Shown in pieces: positions 43,620 to 52,568 of a stretch of DNA of 64,000 nucleotides. The notes beneath the pieces are model-generated. The model was not told the DNA's origin and made no database searches. It saw nothing but the letters and a program-made list of their open reading frames with translations. The stretch spans positions 92,964,627-93,028,626 of the forward strand of contig CP092872.1 of assembly GCA_030710605.1 (NCBI GenBank), written 5' to 3'. The translations under genes and the position numbers were made by a program. Within the stretch, counting starts at the first letter, position 1; each line of letters begins with the position of its first letter. The DNA is from Cordylochernes scorpioides. Its lineage: Eukaryota > Arthropoda > Arachnida > Pseudoscorpiones > Chernetidae.

Positions 43620-44735
43620 AATTTATAGCAATTCTTTTATCTATTTACAAATTTTGTATTAATTTCAAATATATATATTTCCCCGGAAAAGTTCCATAAA
43701 ATTAAATAGCGCGCATTGATTGTTTTAAATTCACAGAACCTGAGCGTTCGAAGCGTAAAGAGCTACACCCACTTTCGTGCCAGTGCCATATTAGCGTTTA
43801 GGGCTTAAATTATGAACATTAGCACTAATAAGGTTTACTAATGATACACATGGTCGTAGTATCAAATATTAATTTCTATTGTACATATGTTTGAAGGGGC
43901 ACGCTCGTAAAAAAACTATTAATACCAAATCTACGTGGGGCCCATAAAATTCGAGTCGTCTGCTGACTTTTAATGGAACACATTTTTCATTGGGTTTAAT
44001 TGCCGACGTCTATGAATGCGCCAAATATTTATTTATATTCCCAATTAAATAGTTTTGATCCTTTTATTATTTTTTTTATCTTTCTTATATATTTTATTCA
44101 TATTTTTTTATGTGTGTTTGTTTAAATTATAATTTATTTCTTTTTTTGACAGTTAATCTATATATTTTTTTCTTTTAATCATTGCTTTGCTTCATATAGT
44201 CACAGAATAATTACTGTAAATACTCTGTTGTTGTTAGTTTATCAGCTAAAATATTTGGCTACGTCACCTACCATTCTTGTAGATTATTATTAATAAAATT
44301 GTCATCAAGTTTTGTATTCTATAGATTTGGTTAATAAATTATTTTTAACTTAAACTTTTGGAATACTTTTTTCTCTCTGCCACACGCCAGGACACAATGT
44401 ATTTCTTATTTTAGAGTTATAATTTATTAAAAAAGAGAGAGTATCTTTAAAATGTTAATTTTAATATAGAATTTTGTTTTTTATAGATTACAAAGTAATA
44501 TCTTCCAAAAAAATATTTTTTAATATGTAAATATCTTTAGAGAGGCATTTGTTAGTCATTGAAAAAACAACCAGAGAAGAAGTAGAATATATATTATGCA
44601 AATATCAGGATAAATGTACTTCACAGAGTTATACGAACGACGTGAATTGCGTAGCTCTAACGTGGAGTACCAAATACTAATATGTAAATGAAGGAACTTG
44701 CAGGATGCGGCGTACAGTAATTGCCGTGAATATAA
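43620..44735. other. no gene seen
   Basis: AT-rich sequence with T-rich runs around 44080-44180. No gene or clear repeat. Confidence 0.5.
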
Positions 44736-44739
44736 TCAT

Positions 44740-45830
44740 TGCAGAAATTAGCTTATGGTTTCAGAGGACACGTGGAAGATCTGAGAATGCTACGTCACAG
44801 AGGAAGTTCCAGCAAACAGACGATATTAGGAGGGGCATGGTAATTGGGTTGATCAAACCTGGTTCATCCATACGTTATAGCTGACATCCACCTCGACGCT
44901 TCCTCGATGCCCAAGCTGTGTCCTAGATGGTTGAAGCAGAGAACTGTAAAAGCTTTGAGGGATTCAAGTTTATCCAGAGCGACGTTAACATACAGTGAAT
45001 CTACCTACACGTGGTTGCGACCCTACAACCCACCGTAATTCTGTATTTATTTATTTCTACTCAGTTTATAAGTGTCGAGTGTCCTGGTTATTTACATATT
45101 GCAAGTTGGTGGAGTAGAGGTGTCCCCCAGACATTTCAGGAGGGGAGCTGCTGCCTTAGACCACTCGGCCATCCTGACAAATCATTCTGTAGCATATGAG
45201 AATACCTTTTATATGCCCTTCTCAACAATATCCCGCCGATTGGTTGCTAGTGGTCTGCTCTCACGCCCCTCATTTTGAAGAAATCCAATAATTCCCCAGA
45301 ACAGACCTGCCAGGATAGAGCGACGCGAACGACCGAATGGCACAGAATCATCTACTCAGATGAATTACGCTTCTGTTACTTCAAAGATAAACACGCCACG
45401 TACGAGTGTAGTGCCGATGTGGTGACAGGCCAAATTCGATAACATCTATGGAACGTTCCATCGCCCAAAAAGCGTCATCCTGGCTTAATCGCCATCGCGT
45501 ACGATCACAGCTCATCTATGGCTTGTATTAAGAAACCTTGATGACCTAATGATATGTCAATGATGCGACCGGTGACAGACTTTCATGAAATGTCTTGTAC
45601 TAGAATAATAATGTCCAAATACACATATCACCTCAGCCAATATGCTCCTTAAGGTGTAAAGATGCTTCCAATGTCCAACATACTCCCCGGAACTTTCTCC
45701 AATCTAATACGTTAGACGTGATTGGATACCAATTTTTTGAAACAACCTGCAACAGCACTGGTCAGAAGATAACATGTAGCAAATAGTTGACAGTTTTCCT
45801 CTAAATTAGGTAAAACAGCGAATCTTTAGT
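44740..45830 (+). pseudogene. decayed Tc1-like transposase
   Basis: The N-terminal part reads QQTDDIRRGMVIGLIKPGSS, resembling the 'RG-I-GL-E-G-S' start of Tc1 helix-turn-helix domains. At 45337, EWHRIIYSDELRF and YFKDKHATYECSADVVTGQ match the 'W-V-FSDESRF' block containing the first catalytic Asp of Tc1/mariner enzymes. Near 45665, LPMSNILPGTFSNLI stands where 'LPWP-SPDL-PIE' with the catalytic Glu is expected, and that acidic residue is not recoverable. Multiple stops and frameshifts are present, and a tRNA-Leu-like insert with flanking sequence interrupts the frame between about 45030 and 45280. Clearly non-functional. Confidence 0.6.
45100..45178 (-). tRNA. partial tRNA-Leu-like sequence (pseudo-tRNA or SINE head)
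   Basis: The minus strand begins GTCAGGATGGCCGAGTGGTC, then TAAGGC: the acceptor and D-arm of eukaryotic tRNA-Leu, including the A box. After about 26 nt the similarity fails (AGCAGCTCCCCTCCTG), and no TTCGANTCC T-loop follows. It is therefore a truncated tRNA or the start of a tRNA-Leu-derived SINE inserted in the Tc1 remnant. Confidence 0.6.
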
Positions 45831-45834
45831 TTAA

Positions 45835-46495
45835 ATCTAAATGATAGAACAACAGAATCCGAATAATTTTAAATCTTGAAGCAGGTTTTTAAAGAAGATG
45901 CGCCTCATAACAATCAAAATCGCGGGTTATAATATTTTACAGTCACAAAAACCTTTTTCCAAAAAGGTGCAGACAATCTATATAATATATATATCTCATA
46001 TATACAATTCAAAGTGTCAAGGATAATCTACAAACGGGCAGACTTCTATCGATAATACACTTCTAAAAGGAATGCGAAACTAAGTCATCGGTCAAATAAA
46101 ACCAAAGAATAATTATCACAGAACTATCAGAAGACTTGGCTATTTCTATTGGAACATGTCCAAACATTACAAAGAATGATCTACGTTTTAAACGATCCTC
46201 AGCCAAATTTGTCCTACAATCCATTAAACGAATGAGCAGCACGAGGAAACGTACAATATCGTGTTCCTAATATTTATTTATTATACGAATTGTGCGGCTC
46301 ACAATTGTCATCATGGTAGATGAAACATGGGATAAGACACCGAAACTAAGGATCAATAAAGTCAGTGTCTAGAACATGGAAAACCAATATGTAAATAGGT
46401 TGAGGATGATTAAATGAAAACGCGCTTGAATGTCTTCTAATGACTTTTTTTAAAAGGATTTGTACACTATGGTTTTGTACCCAAGAGTCAGATAT
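45835..46495. other. no gene seen
   Basis: Unique sequence of mixed composition. No frame or repeat recognised. Confidence 0.45.
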
Positions 46496-46514
46496 CACAA
46501 CCTTTAATTAATAC

Positions 46515-46572
46515 CTTACTGCCAACGTTTCAATGACCCTCTGTCTTCCTTTTCAAGGAACATTCGACTACA
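46515..46572 (-). ncRNA. degenerate hammerhead-like motif
   Basis: Minus strand: CCTTGAAAAGGAAGACAGAG, then GGTCATT, GAAACGTTGGCAGTAA. Correct order of elements, but the core is UUGAAAA and helix II is poor. Confidence 0.3.
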
Positions 46573-46919
46573 TTTTACGTTCAGAATATATTGTCAAGTA
46601 GCTCTGCAACTCCGGTCACGAGAAGCCCCATGGGACACCAGTCAACAATCAACCCTGGACTCCGGGGGGGGGCACAGGTGTAAGGGGTTCTCGGAATCTG
46701 ATCGGCAAAATAAGGGAAACGGGACGCCTCGGTGGCTGACGATGCTCATTATTATTATCTTTACCTTGGGATACGTCATCATCTGACTCTTTCTCCCTAT
46801 AAATACCTATTGTTCAAAATATTATTGGAGAACTAAAAGGTAAATACTCTTTATAATGAATTAAATATTCCCAAATTTGCCCTTGCTTTATTTATCTCCG
46901 CGACAATATATAAAAATAA

Positions 46920-46990
46920 ACAGTAGCCAAATATTTCCTTGAAAAGGAGGATAGAGGACCGTCGAAATATTGGAAGTAAAAAGTATTTAA
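46920..46990 (+). ncRNA. degenerate hammerhead-like motif
   Basis: CCTTGAAAAGGAGGATAGAG, GACCGTC, GAAATATTGGAAGTAAAA. It lies directly before the R1 tandem dimer. Confidence 0.3.
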
Positions 46991-47126
46991 GAAAAGTTTT
47001 AAAAACATAAAGCTCCTCTCTGTCAAAGTAGACGTCAAAAGTAGACGCCATCTATTGACCGTCGCCGCAAACTAGCGGCATTGGGTCGGTGACAAAGCCA
47101 CAACACCAGCTTTAGCAAACTGAGAA

Positions 47127-47184
47127 GCGTCCACCTAGAGACCATGGTTTCAGGCTAATGGCTATCGTCAGCGTAGGACGGACT
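47127..47184 (-). ncRNA. R1 hammerhead, unit 1
   Basis: Minus strand: CTGACGA (47165-47171), GAAA (47148-47151), helix III CC/GG closing on AT, cleavage GTC. Helix I can form from GTCC..CCTA on the 5' side and TAGG..GGAC on the 3' side, two 4-bp blocks with an internal loop. Helix II is weakened here (TAGC/GCCT, where sibling copies have GGGC/GCCT). All catalytic core residues are intact. Confidence 0.6.
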
Positions 47185-47446
47185 TTATTCCATGAGATCC
47201 ACGCATGATCTAATGGAATCCTCACAATCTGCCAAAGAGGTGTTTAGCTGTCAAAGTGGCTAGGTCAAATCTATGTCCAAAGTATAGATGTAAATTTTGC
47301 CGGGAGGAAATTGATTTAGAAAAGCATAGGGCGCCTCTCCCATCAAAATAAAAGTCAAAACCTGACGCCATCTATTGACCGTCGCCGCAAACTAGCGGCC
47401 TCGGGTCGGTGACAAAGCCACAACACCAGCTTTGGCAAACTGAGAA

Positions 47447-47502
47447 GCGTCCACTTAGACCATGGTTTCAGGATAATGGCCCTCATTAACCTAGGGCGTA
47501 CA
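47447..47502 (-). ncRNA. R1 hammerhead, unit 2 (mutated)
   Basis: Minus strand: TTAATGAGGGCCATTATCCT, then GAAACCATGGTC. C3, U4 and G5 positions are damaged, while GAAA, helix III and GUC are intact. Confidence 0.5.
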
Positions 47503-47659
47503 GTCTGCCAAATCTGGTGTTGTGGCTTTGTCACCGACCCGAGGCCGCTAGTTTGCGGTGACAGTCAATAGATGACATCTATTTTGACATTTATTATGAC
47601 GGGAGATGAGCCCTATGCTTTTTAAAATCAATTTCCTCCCGGCAAAATTACATCAATAA

Positions 47660-48675
47660 AGAAAGGTTAACGTAAATAATTTACGATTCAACTTAAAGTT
47701 ATGTTTCGATGAAAATCATAAGCAGTGGGCGAAGGGTGAGGTCTATATATTTGAAATTTACAATTAAAACTAAATAACGATAAATAATTATTATTAGACC
47801 GAGTTAAAAAAAAAGTTGCCCCACTCTATGATAACGGTATGTCCCTCCTCGGCATATGTACAGCCATGGAATTTAAAAGAAAAATTTCTTCGTGGAACTT
47901 TCTGAAAGGAATAAGGAAGGCAAAATATTTACATAGCAAACTTGCCTTTCTCAAGTATAGTATGTATGAATGAGGGCTTTCAATGATATTTAATTATATT
48001 TAATATTTGCATATTATAAATTATATTTAATATATTTGCATATTATAAATTACATTTAATATTTACATATTTTCTAAATTATATTTAATGCAGTAGAATT
48101 TGAAAACTTCGAAGTCCAAGGGACAAAAAAAAATCGAATTATACTTTTTTTTTAAATTGAAAACGTTCTGAATAAAAGGCTTAAAGTTTAGGGACCAAGA
48201 TAAATATTGGAATTAAAGACATTCTAATTATAAGTTCTACTGTAGTTACAAGCTCACACATTATTTTTTTTTAATTTACCACTGAATTAATTCAAAAGTC
48301 AAAAAAAAAATTACAAAAGGAATAAAAAGAATAAAACATAATATTTTAAAGATAAAAATATATATTTCTATAGTTGATTGACACATACAAATATTTTTTT
48401 TTATTTTATAATAAAGCATATTTCAAAACACGAAACACATATATATATTTTTTTAATTTGTAGAATAAAGAAATACCAAGTTGAAAAAAAAGGAAGAGTA
48501 ATGAACAGGAGTGAATGTATGTACAAGTAAAGAGACAAGGATGAAATGAGGCACAAGTGTTTTCAGGAACAATGCAAACTGCCGTCCACAGCTGTCTGCA
48601 GGAAACCTAATATCTCCCCAATAAATATTAATGAAGGTTCCGTAATTAATTAATTGGAGAAAAATAGTTGAGTTT
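47660..48675. other. no gene seen
   Basis: AT-rich with a tandem-like triplication of ATATTTAATATTTGCATATT-type sequence at about 47990-48090. Otherwise featureless. Confidence 0.5.
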
Positions 48676-49185
48676 TTTTAATTAGCTTTTATTGAGAATG
48701 GTTTGGTGTGATTTTCTTTCTTTGTTTGTATGTGTTAGTGGATGATTATACCGTCCGTTTACTAAAACACTTGTTATCTCAATGTTTTTCCACCCTTTCC
48801 AAAGTATATGATAAAAACAGTACAAGAGTGAAATTGTATTGGGATCAGGTGGATAAATTAAGAAAAAAGGAATTTCCTGATTGTACAACTAATAATTGCT
48901 GATGATGGCTTGCGCCATCTATCCCAATAAAAATCAACTAAACGTTGATTTTTAATTATTATTCAATTATATGAATACCCTTTCTTGATTAATCAAGAAA
49001 GGGTATTTGGCCAATTCTGGCACAGGGACATACTCCGATACCATCGTATACAGGTTGTTGGCTTTTGTCTTAATTTGTCATACCTGGTATTGTGGTTCTT
49101 TCTTTATTACCATCATGATTCTTCATCACCACTAGGATGCATAGTATAGTAAATGCATAGTATAGTTCATTCTTAATGGAAGGTA
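48676..49185. repeat. short hairpin repeats, no clear gene
   Basis: A 64-codon plus frame (48708-48902) has no recognised motif. GATGGCTTGCGCCATC at about 48903 is a hairpin also seen inverted near 32410. ATCAACTAAACGTTGATTT recalls repeat D. At 49040-49075 a remnant of the CCATGG hammerhead class is visible. Confidence 0.35.
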
Positions 49186-49189
49186 CCTT

Positions 49190-49420
49190 TTTTGGTTGGC
49201 CACATTCACGCCGATTTGCATAACCTTAAGGTCACTTTCTCTCACCTCCTATTTACATAGTGTTTACATGGGAGTTGTCGTATTCTCTCTCTCAGCCATG
49301 GCGTTAGTTTGAAGTAAGTAGCATTTAGTGATGAAATGGTCAACACCGTTGGGCTTGGACAACCATGAACTGGGTTCGAATCCTGCATTGAACACCTTTT
49401 TTTTTTGCTTCGAAGGCGCT
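49190..49420 (+). repeat. tRNA-like repeat, copy 1
   Basis: GGTTGGCCACATTCACGCCG through CTTAAGGTCACTTTCTC to a tRNA-like end: AAATGGTCAACACC, GTTGGGCTTGGACAAC and GGGTTCGAATCCTG (a B-box match), then a T run. Shares about 205 bp with 50870-51075. Confidence 0.5.
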
Positions 49421-49444
49421 CAGTTTTAACGTCTATTTTTATAG

Positions 49445-49915
49445 ATCAACTAGACGAATGACCCGGGCAACGCCCGGGTTTACATGATTAAATGTATTAT
49501 TCAAACACATTAAACATGTGCCCGTTGGCTGCCAGCGAGTAAATGTCTGCGCCCGTTGACTCCCGGCGAGCAAGTGACTGCTCCCGTCGGCTGCCGGCGA
49601 GCAAGTGGCTTCCCGGCGCATGCGCGCGCACAGGGAAGCCACGTGCTCGCAGGCGGCCAATGGGCGCGCCCCGCCATCAGATCCCCTGCGTTCTAGAGGG
49701 CGCTGCTCGTGAGCTATTTAGAATAATTTGAATATATAGTTTTAATAATTGATTTATATATTTTTTAAAATAGCCTATCGTCATCCTCGTTTTTTTTTAC
49801 CTATGTATGGAAATTTTGGTTTGAATTAGTGAACTACTGCGAATTTGTATACCGTACATACAGACCAACCAACAGACAAACATACAAACATTCATTTTTA
49901 TATATATAGAAGAAG
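49445..49915 (+). mobile_element. non-LTR-like repeat (CCCGGGCAACGCCCG head)
   Basis: Head AACTAGACGAATGACCCGGG; tail ACATTCATTTTTATATATAT then AGAAGAAG. The GC-rich body (49520-49690) has a locally repeated CCCGTTGGCTGCCAGCGAG-type block, giving short open frames on both strands. An R1 copy starts immediately after it. Confidence 0.55.
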
Positions 49916-50230
49916 AAGATTTCCTCCTGGCAAAATTTCCATCTATATTATAGCCATAGATTTGGCCTAGCTACTCTACCAACTAAACACCTCTTTGGCA
50001 GATTGTAATTTCATCCCTTGTGGACATCATGAAATAAAGTCTATCTTGTACTGAGAAGGGCCATTAGCCTGAAACCATTGTCTCTAGGTGGACGCTTCTC
50101 AGTTTGAGAGAGAAATGTTGTGGCTCTGCACTGACCTGAGTCCGCTAGTTTGCAGAGACGGTAAATAGATGGCTCTTAATTTTATCGTCTATTTTTCCGG
50201 GAGAGGAAACTTATATATATACAAAAAATA
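49916..50230 (+). mobile_element. R1 retrozyme-like copy, plus strand
   Basis: Full-length R1 unit in plus orientation, from TTCCTCCTGGCAAAATTTCC to TTCCGGGAGAGGAAACT. It contains CTCTTTGGCAGATTGT, AGTCTATCTTGTACTGAG and TAAATAGATGGC. A monomer, diverged from the 47-kb units. Confidence 0.55.
50046..50098 (+). ncRNA. R1 hammerhead, mutated core
   Basis: CTGAGAA, helix II GGGC/GCCT with loop CATTA, GAAACC, ATTGTC, TCTAGGTGGACGC. G8 is A and helix III has one change. Helix II is the intact version that unit 1 lacks. Confidence 0.5.
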
Positions 50231-50865
50231 TATATTTTATTTAAAAATATATTTCATAGATACAAATACTCTGCTAAATCGACCGCCAGAGGTCACGCTT
50301 CCCCTATAAAAACTCATTGTTGTTGTACCCCGATGGCCGGCTCAAAACTTTTGTACATTATGTAAATAATCTTTTGTTTTCCTTGTTCTACTCGCCTTAA
50401 ACCAGGCGGTACTTTTACCAAATTATGTTTTTATATATTCTTTTAGTTCAATTGAACCAAGTTCAATTAAATTTAGTATTATACTTTCAAGATTTTAACC
50501 ACGACTGCATTACCATAAACCTCAACATGATCTAAATTCAAGCAGAAAATCTCTTTTTTATATAATATATATACATATAGTCTTCTCAAGAATGTTTTTT
50601 CATCCTATTGAATAGATCAATACAACCTTAATACTTCAGAATTAGAATATTTGTATCTATAGGAATGTAGACTGTTGCTTTGTTTTTCTAAGGAACTAGA
50701 TATAGGGAAATAACTATGATTATCATGTTCTAGTTATAAGGGAATGAAGTGAATAAATCAAACAAACACTGAAGGAAAATGTGGGGTGTGAGAATTGTAG
50801 ATATCACAAATGATAGATCAACTTGGCGACACCTAGCAAATGACAGCTGCACGCTAGGTGTCTTA
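50231..50865. other. no gene; repeat Y, copy 2 inside
   Basis: 50485-50575 (CCACGACTGCATTACCATAA, CCTCAACATGATCTAAATTC) matches 19870-19960. The rest is unique AT-rich sequence. Confidence 0.4.
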
Positions 50866-50869
50866 TCAC

Positions 50870-51075
50870 CTAATTGGTTGGCCACATTCACACCGATTTG
50901 CATAACCTTAAGGTCACTTTCTCTCACCTCCTATTTGCATAGTGTTTACATGGGAGTTGTCGTATTCAGCCTTGGCGTTAGTTTGAAGTAAGTAGCATTT
51001 TGTGATGAAATGGTTCACACCGTTGGGCTTGGAAACCATGACCTGGGAACGAATACCGCTTTAAACACTTTTTTT
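50870..51075 (+). repeat. tRNA-like repeat, copy 2
   Basis: Same 205-bp unit as 49190-49420, ending GAAATGGTTCACACCGTTGG, GACCTGGGAACGAATACCG and a T run. The B box is mutated (GGGAACGAATACC). Confidence 0.5.
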
Positions 51076-51470
51076 TTCTGTTTCAGTGGACTCTGATTCT
51101 TGTACGAGTCTAATACTACTAGAGAATACATGAACCAAACGGGGATCTTGTGTACCTTGTATATGTAAAAGTGGAATGACAATTTTACATATTTACACAT
51201 CTGGGAAACTTATAGTAAAAGACAATCGCTAACTACCCACCTCGATTATCATGGCAGGTTGTACCTCGTGAATCTGAGAGAAGTAAAAAATGAGCGAAAT
51301 ACGTTAGAAGGGTTTGTGATTATCCTACATGGACTCCTACAAGGTTATTCTTCTACTTTTATACTTCTACTATTATACTTCTACAAGTATTATTCCACAA
51401 ACCATGTGGAACTTGATCATTTATCTATACTAACATAACCTAAATTAAAGCTAAAATGCATATTGTCCTT
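51076..51470. other. no gene seen
   Basis: Unique sequence with a TTATACTTCTAC-type short repeat near 51350-51390. Confidence 0.45.
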
Positions 51471-51474
51471 TAGT

Positions 51475-51600
51475 TAACAGAAGGCCATCTATATAGTGGA
51501 ACAAAAATCAACTAAACGTTGATTTAGGTATGTTCCATGCAGCCTGCAGCACGCTAACGAAGCTCAACAGCCCGAAACGCGTTCGTGGTTGAATTTTATT
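51475..51600 (+). ncRNA. repeat D fragment and hammerhead-like motif (GAAACGCGUU)
   Basis: Repeat D (GTGGAACAAAAATCAACTAA) leads into the motif at 51548-51592: CTAACGA, helix II GCTC/AGCCC with loop AACA, GAAA (51574-51577), CGCGTTC, CGTGGTTG. CACG before the core can pair with CGTG after it (4-bp helix I). G5 is A in the core. Confidence 0.45.
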
Positions 51601-51609
51601 GATTTATCA

Positions 51610-51790
51610 AGATACTATCGGGCTTAGGTCGATGACAAAGCCACAACACTAGCTTTGTCAAACTGAGAAGTGTCCATCTGGAGGTCATGGTCGGGATAAT
51701 GGTCCTCGTCAGTCTAGGACGGACTTTATTCCATGAGATCCACAAGGTATCAAATGACAATTTGCCAAAGAGGTTGGGCAAATATTATGA
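51610..51790 (-). mobile_element. R1 retrozyme-like partial copy with hammerhead
   Basis: GTCGATGACAAAGCCACAAC, AACTGAGAAGTGTCCATC and TAGGACGGACTTTATTCC match R1. The minus strand at 51671-51724 reads CTGACGA, GGACCATTATCCC, GACC. The core is intact but GAAA is GACC. Truncated at both ends. Confidence 0.55.
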
Positions 51791-52566
51791 AACCGCCAAG
51801 AGATCAACACCACAGAGGTCCGTACGTCTCTTGACCTCACGGACAATACAGCAGCTCTGGCTGAAGGCCTTGCCTCTCAGACTTTAATGACCGATATGTC
51901 CTCACTTCTTTTTTCTAGATTTAATTCATTTTGTCTCCTCTCTAATTGTAAATACGCTGCTGTATCACCTCATAAGCATAAATAAGTTCACTAGATGGCG
52001 CTCTGCCATCTATAAATGCTCATGTGAATGGTCAGGATGCAAAATCGATAAAACAACGATTCTCAATTTGAATTCATCTCTAAGCATTATACAAGATTTC
52101 CAAAGATCTGCGCAAGATAGAATCATCAAAATCCCATTCACACGGAGGGAACATATGAAGGATGACAACAAAAAAATTGAAACCTCGGGGGTGAAGAAAG
52201 ACGTCCGAAACGGCACATTCCACTTCGAAGGAGCTGGCAACCACCCAAATAGTCCGTGTGTCGTGAAAGGACCCTCTGTGGGGACTTTCCTGATGGAGGG
52301 GGTAACTCCTTAAGATCGATCCATCCCCTTGTAAAAACCTCCCTAAAATATCTGGCAGCACTGTCGCACGGTTGTCAGATCACCGGTTAAAATTGGAAAC
52401 TCTGTGAAAAATGGCGGGAAGATGAATGGGGAATGGTAAGATGAGAAGATGGGCACTGAATTATGTTTAAAATTTAATCTTGCTCCAGAGTCGACCGGCA
52501 TTGCTGGAGTCTATTGAAGAGAAGAGTTAAATGAGGGATCTTAGGTCAGGATGTCGGCACAGTTCT
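51791..52566. other. unique sequence, no gene identified
   Basis: Higher complexity than most of the window. Overlapping frames at 52068-52313 (plus) and 52080-52361 (minus) contain no motif I recognise. The hairpin GATGGCGCTCTGCCATC near 51994 recalls repeat D. Confidence 0.35.
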
Positions 52567-52568
52567 TC

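Larger units (their letters stand above)
47012..47655. mobile_element. R1 retrozyme-like locus: 318-bp tandem dimer plus inverted partial
   Basis: The first unit is at 47012-47330 and the second starts at 47331. Equivalent points (ACCATGGTTTCAGG at 47141 and 47459) are 318 bp apart. Units share CATCTATTGACCGTCGCCGC, GGTGACAAAGCCACAACACC, AACTGAGAAGCGTCCAC and, at the end, GCCGGGAGGAAATTGATTT. The second unit is cut short at about 47513 and joins a partial inverted copy (47514-47655). No ORF. A tandem dimer of a ~300-bp non-coding unit with one hammerhead per unit is the hallmark of animal retrozymes (established); assignment is inference. Further copies lie at 49916 and 51610. Confidence 0.6.

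Noticed and set aside
48898-48935. CTGATGA followed by hairpin TGGC/GCCA as another hammerhead
   Set aside because: No GAAA after the hairpin; the segment is a copy of the GATGGC-GCCATC hairpin repeat also present near 32410 and 51994.
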